This document shows, one piece after another, positions 35,377 to 43,698 of a stretch of DNA of 64,000 bases; position 1 is the first letter of the stretch; the number at the start of each line of letters is the position of its first letter. Origin of the DNA: Rhodoblastus sp. 17X3. Its GTDB lineage: Bacteria > Pseudomonadota > Alphaproteobacteria > Rhizobiales > Beijerinckiaceae. The position numbers and the translations under genes are program-made. Location of the stretch: positions 186,001-250,000 of the forward strand of contig NZ_JASHHX010000003.1 of assembly GCF_030056575.1 (NCBI RefSeq), written 5' to 3'. The notes beneath the pieces were generated by a model. That model was not told the origin of the DNA and made no database searches. It worked only from the letters and a program-made list of their open reading frames with translations.

Positions 35377-35694
35377 ATGGAAAAGCTGACCTTTGAATTT
35401 CTTGGCGGCGCCCCTGTGAATGCGACGCGCGCGCCCGCCCTTGTCGGCGTCGTCGGCTCGGGCAATCTCGAAATCCTGATCGAGCCCGAAAAACTTGGCG
35501 GCCGTTGCGCCGTCGAGATCCTGACCGCCGCGCGTGGTTTCGGCGCCACCTGGGAGGCCGTCCTCGACGATTTTTTCGCGCGGCACAAGCTGGCCGACGT
35601 GCGCATTTCGATCAACGACGTTGGCGCGACGCCGGCGGTGGTTTCACTGCGGCTGGACCAGGCCGTGGAGAATTTTCTGGGGGGCGCGCAATGA
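35377..35694 (+). CDS. mdcC: malonate decarboxylase acyl carrier protein (delta subunit)
   Basis: The 105-residue carrier has the modified serine in GVVGSGNLEILIE, where the phosphoribosyl-dephospho-CoA arm is attached by MdcG. It carries acetyl and malonyl groups between MdcA and the MdcDE decarboxylase. Its stop overlaps the mdcD start as ATGA, so translation of the two is coupled. Confidence 0.93.
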   Translation: MEKLTFEFLGGAPVNATRAPALVGVVGSGNLEILIEPEKLGGRCAVEILTAARGFGATWEAVLDDFFARHKLADVRISINDVGATPAVVSLRLDQAVENFLGGAQ

Positions 35695-36566
35695 CCAGCT
35701 ATTACGAGGCCAGCGCCCGCGAGCGCCTGGCGGATCTGCTTGATCCGGGCAGCTTCCACGAATTCCTGCCGGCGACCGAGCGCGTCGTCAGCCCGCATCT
35801 CGTGCAGCTCGAAACGCCCGCCGCTTTTGACGATGGCGTCATCGTCGGCCGGGGGACTCTCGATGGCCGTCCCGTACTGGCGGCGGCGCAGGAGGGCGGT
35901 TTCATGGGCGGCGCCGTGGGCGAGGTTCATGGCGCCAAGCTCGTCGGCCTGCTGGAGCGGGCGCGCGACGAAAAGCCCGCCGCGGTGCTGCTGCTGGTGG
36001 AATCCGGCGGCGTGCGGCTGCATGAAGCCAACGCCGGATTGATCGGGGTTTCCGAAATCATGCGCGCGGTGCTGGCCTTGCGCAGCGCGGGCGTTCCCGT
36101 GCTTGTGCTGGACGGCGGCCAGTTCGGCTGTTTCGGCGGCATGGGCATTGTCGCGCGGCTCTGCGACGCGATCGTGATGAGCGAGGAGGGGCGGCTCGGC
36201 CTTTCCGGCCCTGAGGTGATCGAGACGACCTGCGGCGTCGAGGAATTCGACTCGCGCGACCGCGCACTGGTCTGGCGCACGGTCGGCGGCAAGCATCGCT
36301 ATCTGCTTGGCGAGGCCGACGCGCTCGTCGCGGATAATATCGCCGCCTTCCGCAAGGCCGCGATCAGCCTGCTCGACACGAAGCCCGATCTCTCAATTGA
36401 GGCCCTGACGACAGAACACGAAAAACTCGGCGCGCGGCTGGAAAAATTCGGCTCCTGTCATGACGCGCTCGACATCTGGTCGGCGCTGGGGATCGAAGCC
36501 CCGGAAGGCCTGCCCTTGCTGGAGGCCGATTCTTTTGTAGCCAAGGTTGCTGGAAGGAGAGCCTGA
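35691..36566 (+). CDS. mdcD: malonate decarboxylase beta subunit
   Basis: The 291-residue carboxyltransferase-fold subunit has QEGGFMGGAVGEVHGAKLV and VLLLVESGGVRLHEANAG, typical of MdcD. With MdcE it decarboxylates malonyl-S-ACP to acetyl-S-ACP. It starts in an ATGA overlap with mdcC and is followed by mdcE after 1 nt plus stop, consistent with a tightly coupled complex. Confidence 0.94.
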   Translation: MTSYYEASARERLADLLDPGSFHEFLPATERVVSPHLVQLETPAAFDDGVIVGRGTLDGRPVLAAAQEGGFMGGAVGEVHGAKLVGLLERARDEKPAAVLLLVESGGVRLHEANAGLIGVSEIMRAVLALRSAGVPVLVLDGGQFGCFGGMGIVARLCDAIVMSEEGRLGLSGPEVIETTCGVEEFDSRDRALVWRTVGGKHRYLLGEADALVADNIAAFRKAAISLLDTKPDLSIEALTTEHEKLGARLEKFGSCHDALDIWSALGIEAPEGLPLLEADSFVAKVAGRRA

Positions 36567-36567
36567 C

Positions 36568-37290
36568 ATGGACGCCAGAACCCTGCTCGAAAAGCTTTTT
36601 CCCAACGGCAGCGAGGTCGCTTTCGACGGCCTTTATTTTGCCGGAACGGGCGAGAGCTCGAATGGAAAAGTCGCGGTCATCGGCTCGATCGACGCGGCGC
36701 CGATCGGCGTTGAACTCGCCTTCCGCATGGCGGGCGAGGTCCTGCGCATCGTGCGCGAATATCCCGCCAGGCCAGATTTGCCCGCCCGCCCGATCCTGCT
36801 GCTGGTGGACACGCAAGGCCAGCGGCTGAGCCGCCGCGACGAATTGCTCGGCATCAACGGCTATATGGCGCATCTCGCCAAATGCCTGCAACTGGCGCGC
36901 AACAAGGGCCACAAGATCGTCGGCCTCGTCTATTCCGAGGCGGTGAGCGGCGGCTTCCTCGCCTCCAGCCTGCTGGCCGACCGCTGCTACGCGCTGCCCG
37001 AGTCGCAGGTGCGCGTGATGAATCTCCCGGCCATGTCGCGCATCACCAAGATCCCGCTCGAACGGCTGGAAGAATTGAGCAAGTCGTCGCCGGTTTTCGC
37101 GCCTGGCGTCGGAAATTATCTGAAAATGGGCGCGGTCAATGCTCTGTGGGAAGGCGATCTGTCCCAGCGCCTGGCCGAGGCGCTCGACGTTCCGCCGGAG
37201 GGCGACAGCCGCCGCCAATGGGGCGAGGAGCGCGACGGCCGCAGGCTGGCGCGCGGCGTGGCCGAAAGGGTGCGCCATGCGGCAGGCTGA
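36568..37290 (+). CDS. mdcE: malonate decarboxylase gamma subunit
   Basis: The 240-residue partner of MdcD has RPILLLVDTQGQRLSRRDEL and VYSEAVSGGFLASSLLADRC, the crotonase-like oxyanion region of MdcE. ATG at 36568 has AGGAG upstream. The last codons overlap the start of mdcG by 14 nt, another sign of translational coupling. Confidence 0.93.
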   Translation: MDARTLLEKLFPNGSEVAFDGLYFAGTGESSNGKVAVIGSIDAAPIGVELAFRMAGEVLRIVREYPARPDLPARPILLLVDTQGQRLSRRDELLGINGYMAHLAKCLQLARNKGHKIVGLVYSEAVSGGFLASSLLADRCYALPESQVRVMNLPAMSRITKIPLERLEELSKSSPVFAPGVGNYLKMGAVNALWEGDLSQRLAEALDVPPEGDSRRQWGEERDGRRLARGVAERVRHAAG

Positions 37291-37951
37291 CCTCTACCGC
37301 CGCCACGACTGGGTCTATCTGCCGGACGACTGGCGCCGCAGGCTGGCGGCGCCGCTCGCGGCGGAGGATGAAGACGCGCTCGCGCGCTGGAGCGAGAAAG
37401 GGCGGCCTCTGGTTGTCGCGCGGCGGCAGGAGGGCGACGCGCCGGGCCTGCTTCGGCTGGGCCTCGCCTTGCCGGGCAAGAGGCGGGTTGGCGTGATCCT
37501 CCCGACTGAAGCGGTCGCTCTGCGCCGCCAGCCTCCCTTCTTCCTCGACGTCGTTGAAAATGGCGCGGCGCTTTGGCCCGAGGCGATGCGCGAACTGGCG
37601 GGCGTGGTCGCCCGCATCGCGCCGGAAATGCGCGTGTTCGGATCGTTCGCCTGGCAGTTTTTCGCCGCTGACCCCGCCCTTGTTTACGTCACGCGCAATT
37701 CCGACATCGACCTGTTGCTGACCCCGGCCCATGGCACCCAGCTGGCGGCGTGGATCGCCCTGTTGCAGAATTTCGAAAGCCGCTGGCCGGCGCCGCGCCT
37801 CGACGGCGAGATCGCCTTGCCCGGCGGAGATTTTGTCGCCTGGCGCGAATTTGCCGCGCGCCCGCAAAAAATTCTGGTCAAGGGCGCCGATAATGTCAGC
37901 CTGCGCTCGATCGAGGACATCGACGCTCTACTCTCCGCGAGGGCCGCATGA
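37277..37951 (+). CDS. mdcG: phosphoribosyl-dephospho-CoA transferase MdcG
   Basis: The 224-residue nucleotidyltransferase has the motif FGSFAWQ followed by TRNSDIDLLL with the two metal-binding Asp residues. It attaches the 2'-(5''-triphosphoribosyl)-3'-dephospho-CoA prosthetic group to Ser of MdcC. It overlaps mdcE by 14 nt and its stop overlaps mdcB as ATGA. Confidence 0.92.
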   Translation: MRQADLYRRHDWVYLPDDWRRRLAAPLAAEDEDALARWSEKGRPLVVARRQEGDAPGLLRLGLALPGKRRVGVILPTEAVALRRQPPFFLDVVENGAALWPEAMRELAGVVARIAPEMRVFGSFAWQFFAADPALVYVTRNSDIDLLLTPAHGTQLAAWIALLQNFESRWPAPRLDGEIALPGGDFVAWREFAARPQKILVKGADNVSLRSIEDIDALLSARAA

Positions 37952-38799
37952 CCAGTCAGACTCGTTTCGCGCCTGATCTACGCAGCGCATCGGGCGATAT
38001 CGGGCGCCTCGCCATCCGCGCGCTACTGACGGAACTGAAGCTTCATCCCAAGCCCGGCCTCGTCAGCCCTGTCGATAATGGCGCGCATGACGACATGAAC
38101 CTGACGACTTTTGTTCGCTCCCTTCTCGCGTTGCGCTTCTATTTCACGGCTATCGCGGAGGCCGGCGCGCGCGAGGCGTCTTTTGATGAATTGCGGCGTC
38201 TGGGGATCGAGGCCGAGCGGCGGATGCTGGCGGCGACGGGCGGAATCAACACCCATCGCGGCGCGATTTTCTGTCTCGGCTTTCTCGCCGCGGCGGCGGG
38301 CTGGCGGCGCGCGCGTGGCCTCGGCCTCCAAGGCGAATTGCTGACGGAAACGGTCCTCCAATTATGGGGCGAAGGCGTCGCGGAAGTGGGGCGCGTAGCG
38401 CCGGACTCTCATGGCGCGCGCGTGATCCGGCGCTATGGCGCGCGCGGGGCGCGGGAGGAATTGCTGGCGGGCCTGCCGACACTGCTCGGAATCGCCGTTC
38501 CGGCGCTGCGCGAAACGCTGAAGCGAACGTCCTGCGCGGAGCGCGCCTCCATTCAATGCCTTTTCGCCATTATGGCCGAATTGCAGGACACCAACCTGTT
38601 GCATCGCGGCGGGCTCGAAGGCCTCGGTTTTGTCCAGAACGCGGCGCGCCGGTTCCTCGACGCGGGCGGCGTGCATGCGCGGGACTGGCGCCAGCGCGCG
38701 CTCGACCTGCACGGCGATTGCGTCGCCCTGCATCTTTCGCCCGGCGGCGCGGCGGATTGTCTCGCCGCCGCCTGGTTCGTCCACGGGCTTGCCCCATGA
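37948..38799 (+). CDS. mdcB: triphosphoribosyl-dephospho-CoA synthase MdcB
   Basis: The 283-residue CitG/MdcB-family protein has ELKLHPKPGLVSPVDNGAHD near the start and GINTHRGAIFCLGFLAAAAG, the signature of the family. It makes the prosthetic-group precursor from ATP and dephospho-CoA. It starts in an ATGA overlap with mdcG. Its own stop is the first unit of the start/stop ladder before mdcH. Confidence 0.93.
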   Translation: MTSQTRFAPDLRSASGDIGRLAIRALLTELKLHPKPGLVSPVDNGAHDDMNLTTFVRSLLALRFYFTAIAEAGAREASFDELRRLGIEAERRMLAATGGINTHRGAIFCLGFLAAAAGWRRARGLGLQGELLTETVLQLWGEGVAEVGRVAPDSHGARVIRRYGARGAREELLAGLPTLLGIAVPALRETLKRTSCAERASIQCLFAIMAELQDTNLLHRGGLEGLGFVQNAARRFLDAGGVHARDWRQRALDLHGDCVALHLSPGGAADCLAAAWFVHGLAP

Positions 38800-38841
38800 G
38801 TCTCGTCGCATGAGCCTTATCCCATGAGCCTTATCCCGTGA
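38796..38841 (+). repeat. 14-bp tandem repeat forming three chained mini-ORFs between mdcB and mdcH
   Basis: The unit ATGAGCCTTATCCC is repeated with drift at 38796, 38810, 38824 and, as GTGAGCCTTGGCC, at 38838. Each start codon overlaps the stop of the previous frame as ATGA or GTGA. This gives MSLVA-stop (38796-38813), MSLIP-stop (38810-38827) and MSLIP-stop (38824-38841), then mdcH from the GTG at 38838. The 14-bp unit shifts frame at each step, so the overlap is kept at every junction. Confidence 0.85.
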
Positions 38842-39746
38842 GCCTTGGCCTGCTGTGTCCCGGACAGGGAGACCAGTCGCCTGGCATGTTCGGCGTTCTC
38901 GCGCGATGCGGCGAGGCCCAGCCGATCTGGGACATTTTCGTGCGCGAAACCGGATGCGACCCCTTCGCGCTCACCGCCGAAGAGATGCAGGTCAATGTCG
39001 TCGCGCAGCCTTTGGTCTGCGCCTTTCAACTCGCGGTCTGGGCGGCGATCGGCGACAGGCTGCCGCAGGTCCACGCACTCGCGGGCTATAGCGTTGGCGA
39101 ACTGGCGGCCTATGGTTGCGCGGGCGCGCTTTCGCCGCAGGATGTCGTCGCGCTGGCCCGGCGGCGGGCCAAATTGATGGACGAAGCCTTTCGGGGAGGC
39201 GGCGCCATGCTGGCGTTGCGCGGTCTGGACCGCGCGACGGTTCGCGCGCTCTGCGACCGGCATGGCGTCGAAATCGCCATCGTCAACGCCGACGACAGGC
39301 TCGTCGTCGGCGGCGCCCCGGCGGCGGTCGCCGCCTGCGGCGAGGAAGCGCAGGCGCGCGGCGCGAAGGCCACGCCGCTGGCGATCCATATTCCGTCGCA
39401 CACCAGCCTGATGCAGACCGCCGTCGCGCCCTTCGGTCTTGCGCTCGATCAAGCGGAATGGAAAAGGCCGTCGGCGCCCGTGCTGGCGGGGATCAGCGGC
39501 GCGCCCGTTTTCGCTCCGGGGCCGGCGCGGGAGGCTTTGGCAGCCCAATTGGCGGAAACGATCGACTGGGCCGCCTGCCTCGATGGCTTGCGCGAAAGAG
39601 GCTGCACGGTCCTGCTTGAACTCGGCCCCGGCGCCGGGCTGTCGCGCATGGCGCGCGACCGAATGCCGGATATGCCGGCGCGTTCGGTCGCGGAATTCAA
39701 CAGTCTTGACGGCGTGCTGGACTGGGTGTCGCGTCAAATCGCCTAG
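38838..39746 (+). CDS. mdcH: malonate decarboxylase epsilon subunit (malonyl-CoA:ACP transacylase)
   Basis: The 302-residue acyltransferase-fold protein has CPGQGDQSPGM at the N-terminus, nucleophile Ser in GYSVGELAAYG and the His in IHIPSHTSLM. It loads malonyl from malonyl-CoA to prime the MdcC carrier. It starts with GTG at 38838, the last unit of the tandem repeat, and is the last mdc gene. The order madL, madM, mdcA, C, D, E, G, B, H is complete. Confidence 0.93.
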   Translation: MSLGLLCPGQGDQSPGMFGVLARCGEAQPIWDIFVRETGCDPFALTAEEMQVNVVAQPLVCAFQLAVWAAIGDRLPQVHALAGYSVGELAAYGCAGALSPQDVVALARRRAKLMDEAFRGGGAMLALRGLDRATVRALCDRHGVEIAIVNADDRLVVGGAPAAVAACGEEAQARGAKATPLAIHIPSHTSLMQTAVAPFGLALDQAEWKRPSAPVLAGISGAPVFAPGPAREALAAQLAETIDWAACLDGLRERGCTVLLELGPGAGLSRMARDRMPDMPARSVAEFNSLDGVLDWVSRQIA

Positions 39747-39933
39747 AGGCCGCGCCCGCCGAACAGGAGAGGCTAGAACAGACCTTGACCGCCAAATAGG
39801 TTCGGACGGGCAAGGCTCGTTCGACTCTGGCGCGGGGAAGGCTTTGCCAGTTCTCTCTCTCTCAAGCTAAGCTTCGCCGAATCTGCAATTGGGCGAGAGC
39901 GCCCGATTGCCTCCCTCGAGCGAGGTTCTTGAG

Positions 39934-40962
39934 TTGGGAAATCCGAGTCGGAAGGCCGCGGTTTTTGTCTGGGGCCTGGTCGCCCTGTTCGTCATCTTTC
40001 CGGTCGGCGTATGGGCTTCGCTCGCGCTCTGGTTCCGCACGCCAGGGCCGGAATGGGTCAGGGCCATTGCGGCAGGCGCCTTCGGCCTCCTCGCGCTCGC
40101 GACGATCGTCCGGCTGTTTTCCGGACGCCGCCTGCGGTCGCTCGGCCTGTTTGCTGCGGCTTTTGGCGCCGTTCTGATCTGGTGGGGCACGATCAAGCCG
40201 CCGGAGACCGGGAACTGGTCGCCGGACGTCGCCCGTCAGGTGACGGGCGTGGTCGACGGGGACATCCTGACGCTTACCAACGTCCGCGACTTCGATTGGA
40301 GCAGCCGCACGGAGTTCAAGGAACGCTGGGTGACCGAGTCCTACGACCTGTCGAAGCTGCGCTATCTCGATCTGTTTCTGGCCTATTGGGCGGGGCCGGA
40401 AATGGCCCATGTCATCATGAGCTTTGGCTTCGAGGACGGGCGTTATCTCGCCTGGTCGATCGAGGTCCGCAGCCTGAAGGGCGGCGAATTCGCGCCCATC
40501 GCGGATCTTTTCAGGAACAGTCCGCTGGTGATCATCGCGTCGGAAGAGCGCGATGTCGTTCGGCTGCGCTCGAATATCAGGGAGGAGGACGTCCAGCTCT
40601 ACCGTCTGCGCACGCCGCCCGCCATCGCCCGCGCCATCATGCTGCAATATGTCGAGGAATCCAACGATCTCGCTGCGAGGCCGCGATTCTATAATTCGAT
40701 CGTGACCAATTGCACGACGGCGGTCGTGAAGCTGATCCGCGCCGCCGGCGGACACATGCCGCTCGACTGGCGCCTGATCGTCAATGGCTTCCTGCCGGGC
40801 TATCTTTACGATCACGGCGCGGTCGACACCGGCATCTCGCTTGAGGAACTGCGCGCGCGCTCCCGCATCAGCCCGCGCGCTCGCGAGGTTGATGGTTCGC
40901 CGGATTTTTCGAAACTCATCCGCGAGGGCGTGCCGTCGCCCGCCGCGAATGCCGCCCGCTGA
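39934..40962 (+). CDS. DUF4105 (Lnb N-terminal periplasmic domain) membrane protein
   Basis: The protein has two or three membrane segments in the first 90 residues (AAVFVWGLVALFVIFPVGVW, AIAAGAFGLLALATIV, LGLFAAAFGAVLIWW) and then a periplasmic DUF4105 domain with YNSIVTNCTTAVVKLIRAAG, the cysteine motif of that family. Its role is unknown; relatives are sometimes near envelope or lipoprotein genes. No ATG is available. A TTG at 39934 has GAGG 8 nt upstream and was chosen over TTG at 39889. It is not part of the malonate operon by spacing (about 190 nt). Confidence 0.75.
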   Translation: MGNPSRKAAVFVWGLVALFVIFPVGVWASLALWFRTPGPEWVRAIAAGAFGLLALATIVRLFSGRRLRSLGLFAAAFGAVLIWWGTIKPPETGNWSPDVARQVTGVVDGDILTLTNVRDFDWSSRTEFKERWVTESYDLSKLRYLDLFLAYWAGPEMAHVIMSFGFEDGRYLAWSIEVRSLKGGEFAPIADLFRNSPLVIIASEERDVVRLRSNIREEDVQLYRLRTPPAIARAIMLQYVEESNDLAARPRFYNSIVTNCTTAVVKLIRAAGGHMPLDWRLIVNGFLPGYLYDHGAVDTGISLEELRARSRISPRAREVDGSPDFSKLIREGVPSPAANAAR

Positions 40963-40987
40963 TCAAAACCTGCGCTGCGCGAGGTGG

Positions 40988-41375
40988 TCAGTGCTCGTGC
41001 TCGCCGCCGAATTTGCCCTGAACCGCGCCGCCGGTCTGCGTGGTGATCTGTACGGCGCCTTCCAGCTCGGCGTGCAGCGGCGACGGCGCGACTCCGGTGA
41101 GCTTGTTGTCGCTGGCGGGCGCGAGGGGGATGCGGACCGGCTTGCCGTCCGCCGCCTTGAATATGGCCACGCCCTTGAACCCCGCCGAAGCCATCGGCTT
41201 GGCCGAATGGTCGTTGAGATAGACGTCCATCGTCATGTCCTTGACGACGACTTCGACATGGAAGGAGCCTGCGTCGGCCTTGGGGGCCGCCATGCTCGCC
41301 GATTTTCGGCGCATGGGCGAAACAGGCGGGCGCGGCGGACAGCAGCAAAGTAAAAGCGAGAAGGGAGCGTTTCAT
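40988..41375 (-). pseudogene. small exported protein of an RND metal-efflux locus, frameshifted
   Basis: The minus strand encodes a signal peptide MKRSLLAFTLLLSAAPACFA followed by HAPKIGEHGGP in one frame. It then continues as KADAGSFHVEVVVKDMTMDV, VYLNDHSAKPMASAGFKGVA and VQGKFGGEHEH in the next frame. The switch falls at a run of five G (41282-41286). One G fewer would restore a single reading frame of about 128 residues. His-rich ends and the neighbouring adaptor remnant fit an accessory periplasmic protein of a heavy-metal RND pump. A sequencing error at the homopolymer cannot be excluded. Confidence 0.7.
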
Positions 41376-41401
41376 TGGATTGGCTCCTTCGTTTTGTTTC
41401 A

Positions 41402-41790
41402 CTAGATCGGAATTTCGGCGGCGGCCCGAGCCGGAGCGGCGTCGGAGGCTTCCGCGCGACGCCCTTGCCGGCATAGGTTTCGGGATCGAAAGCCAGCGCT
41501 TCGACCCACAGGCGCTGCGGATCGACGATCTGGAAGATGACCGCATTGGCCTCCGCGATCTGGCCGGCCATGGCGTTGGCCGAGGCGATGATTCCATCGA
41601 CCGGCGCGACCAGCGGCTCCGGCTCGCGCTTGACTTTCTCGACGTCGGCGCGGCGTTCGCGCATGCCCTGCAGCGCGAGGCGGGCCTCGTCCAGCGTCGC
41701 CTGCGCCGCGGACTGGGTCTTGATCAGGATTTCATAACGGGCGACCCGCCGCTCGGCGATGGCGATCTGCTGGTTGCAGCCTCCTCGTAG
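41402..41790 (-). pseudogene. RND efflux periplasmic adaptor (CusB/CzcB-like), remnant
   Basis: The minus strand encodes IAIAERRVARYEILIKTQSA, a coiled hairpin, then LVAPVDGIIASANAMAGQIA and VIFQIVDPQRLWVEALAFDP, the lipoyl/barrel region of membrane-fusion adaptors. The N-terminal part (signal, first strands) is missing. The C-terminus breaks after the barrel, with a likely frameshift near 41450-41460 followed by EIPI and a TAG. The outer-membrane factor and the pump gene are absent. It lies just upstream of the frameshifted small protein in the same direction. Confidence 0.65.
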
Positions 41791-41936
41791 AACGAGAGGC
41801 GCAAAAACGCCATTCCGAGAATGATGAGCGTCAACGCCGCAGCCTGAGCGCCGCTCTGGCGGCCAGCCAAGCCTAGGTCTATGGTCGCCGTCCGCGCTCT
41901 CGGGCGCATTTTCGGGCGCAGTTTTGGAGGCGGCTC

Positions 41937-43691
41937 TTGAAGCCCATCATAGATCCTCGTCTTGGCGATATCGAGAATGACGCGTCCAGCACCAAGAGCC
42001 GTTCGCTGCTGTCGCTCGCCGGCACCCTGCTGACGGAGATCAGCCTGCCGAAACTGGCGGTGACCTGGGTGCTGCTGATCCTGCTCCCCGGCCTGCTGCT
42101 CGGAATGGCGCCGGTTGTCGCCTCGATCTGGCTCAGCGCCTTTTTCGACAGGGTCGAGGCCTTTCAGGCGGGGCTGTGGTCCGCGGCGGTTCTCGCCGTG
42201 CTGCTCGCCGTTGCGCTTTTCAGCTCCCGCCGCCTGTTTCGTTTGGCCGAGAGAAATTTTTGGGCGCTGAACGCGCTCGCCGTCCAGCCCATTTACGCGG
42301 CCTGCCGGGAAGCGATGCGCCAGCTGTTCGAAGGGCGGTTCGCGCCCGACAGCGCCCACCTCGCGAAATTGCGCGCCGCAGCCGCTTTGGTGTCGGGCTT
42401 CGCGATCTGCGCGATTTCGCTCTGGGTGCTGGCCGCGGCGTGGCCATCGACGCTCATCGTGAGCGATATCGCCATTCTGCACGCCCCGTGGCGGCTGGCG
42501 CGGGCCGCGTTGGCCAACAGCGCCGTGCTGGTGAGCGCCTATGTCGCCGTGGCGGCGCTGGCCTGGGCGATCGCCGATGCGACAATGGACCAGCCGCACG
42601 ATCTGGAGCGCTTCGACGAAGAGCCGCGCGACGGAGCGACTTCGGGCGCGGTCTGGCGTGTCGCGCATCTGTCGGATATCCATGTCGTCGGGGAGAATTA
42701 CGGCTTTCGCATCGAAAGCGGCCGCTCGGGCCCGCGCGGCAACGAGCGGCTGGATCAGGCCTTCATCCGGCTGGAGGCCCTTCACGCCGCCGATCCGCTC
42801 CACGCGATCCTGATCACCGGCGATGTGACCGACGCTGGCCTTTCCACGGAATGGGCCGAGTTTCTCGACATTGTCGCGCGCCATCCCGCCATCGCCGATT
42901 TGATCGTGATGGCGCCGGGCAATCACGATCTGAATATTGTCGATCGCGCCAATCCGGCGCGGCTGGACCTGCCGACGAGCCCCAACAAGAAATTGCGCAA
43001 ATTGCGCGTCCTGTCCGCCATGGCCACGCTCCACGGCGAGCGCGTCCGGGTCGTCGATGAGGCGGCGGGGCGATTGGGCGGCAGCCTTGCGACGGCTCTG
43101 GCGCCCTTCGCGGATTTGATGAGTTCCTTCGTCGATTCCGGAAAGCCGTGGTTCTCGCAGGACCTGTCCGACCTTTGGGCCAAGGCCTTTCCGCTGGTGG
43201 TTGCGCCGGACCGGGAGGATGGCCTCGGGATGATCCTGCTCAACTCCAGCGCCGACACGCATTTTTCCTTCACCAACGCGCTGGGCATGGTCTCGATGGA
43301 GCAGGTCCGCGCGCTGGAGAAGGTCATGGCCCTTTATCCGACGACCTGTTGGGTCGTCGCGCTGCATCACCATCTCGTCGAATATCCGCGCCCAGCCAAG
43401 GCGCTTTCCGAGCGTATCGGGACCGCTCTCGTCAATGGCAACTGGTTCGTCCGGCGGTTGCGGCCGCTCGCGGGCCGCGTCGTGGCGATGCACGGCCATC
43501 GCCACATCGATTGGGTTGGGGAATGCGCCGGGCTGCGGCTCGTCTCGGCCCCGTCGCCGGTCATGGACGCGAAGGACCGGGACGACACCTGTTTCTACGT
43601 GCATCGTCTGGCCATCGGGCCAGACCGGCGGCTCAAGCTGTTGCAGCCCCAAAAAATCGTCCTCGCCGGCCTGCCGAAGGCGCAAGCCTGA
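41937..43691 (+). CDS. membrane-anchored metallophosphoesterase
   Basis: The 584-residue protein has four N-terminal membrane segments (about residues 38-62, 80-100, 148-172 and 195-215) and a calcineurin-type phosphoesterase domain with all metal motifs: HLSDIHVV, ITGDVTDAG, APGNHDLN, ALHHH and MHGHRH. The substrate is unknown. The start is TTG with GGAGG 6 nt upstream, a convincing non-ATG start. The adaptor remnant is divergent and the AI-2E-type gene convergent, 7 nt after the stop. Confidence 0.85.
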   Translation: MKPIIDPRLGDIENDASSTKSRSLLSLAGTLLTEISLPKLAVTWVLLILLPGLLLGMAPVVASIWLSAFFDRVEAFQAGLWSAAVLAVLLAVALFSSRRLFRLAERNFWALNALAVQPIYAACREAMRQLFEGRFAPDSAHLAKLRAAAALVSGFAICAISLWVLAAAWPSTLIVSDIAILHAPWRLARAALANSAVLVSAYVAVAALAWAIADATMDQPHDLERFDEEPRDGATSGAVWRVAHLSDIHVVGENYGFRIESGRSGPRGNERLDQAFIRLEALHAADPLHAILITGDVTDAGLSTEWAEFLDIVARHPAIADLIVMAPGNHDLNIVDRANPARLDLPTSPNKKLRKLRVLSAMATLHGERVRVVDEAAGRLGGSLATALAPFADLMSSFVDSGKPWFSQDLSDLWAKAFPLVVAPDREDGLGMILLNSSADTHFSFTNALGMVSMEQVRALEKVMALYPTTCWVVALHHHLVEYPRPAKALSERIGTALVNGNWFVRRLRPLAGRVVAMHGHRHIDWVGECAGLRLVSAPSPVMDAKDRDDTCFYVHRLAIGPDRRLKLLQPQKIVLAGLPKAQA

Positions 43692-43698
43692 CACAGCG

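Noticed and set aside
41724-43694. 656-codon minus-strand ORF over the metallophosphoesterase gene
   Set aside because: The plus strand has all five metal-binding motifs of the phosphoesterase; the minus frame shows none.
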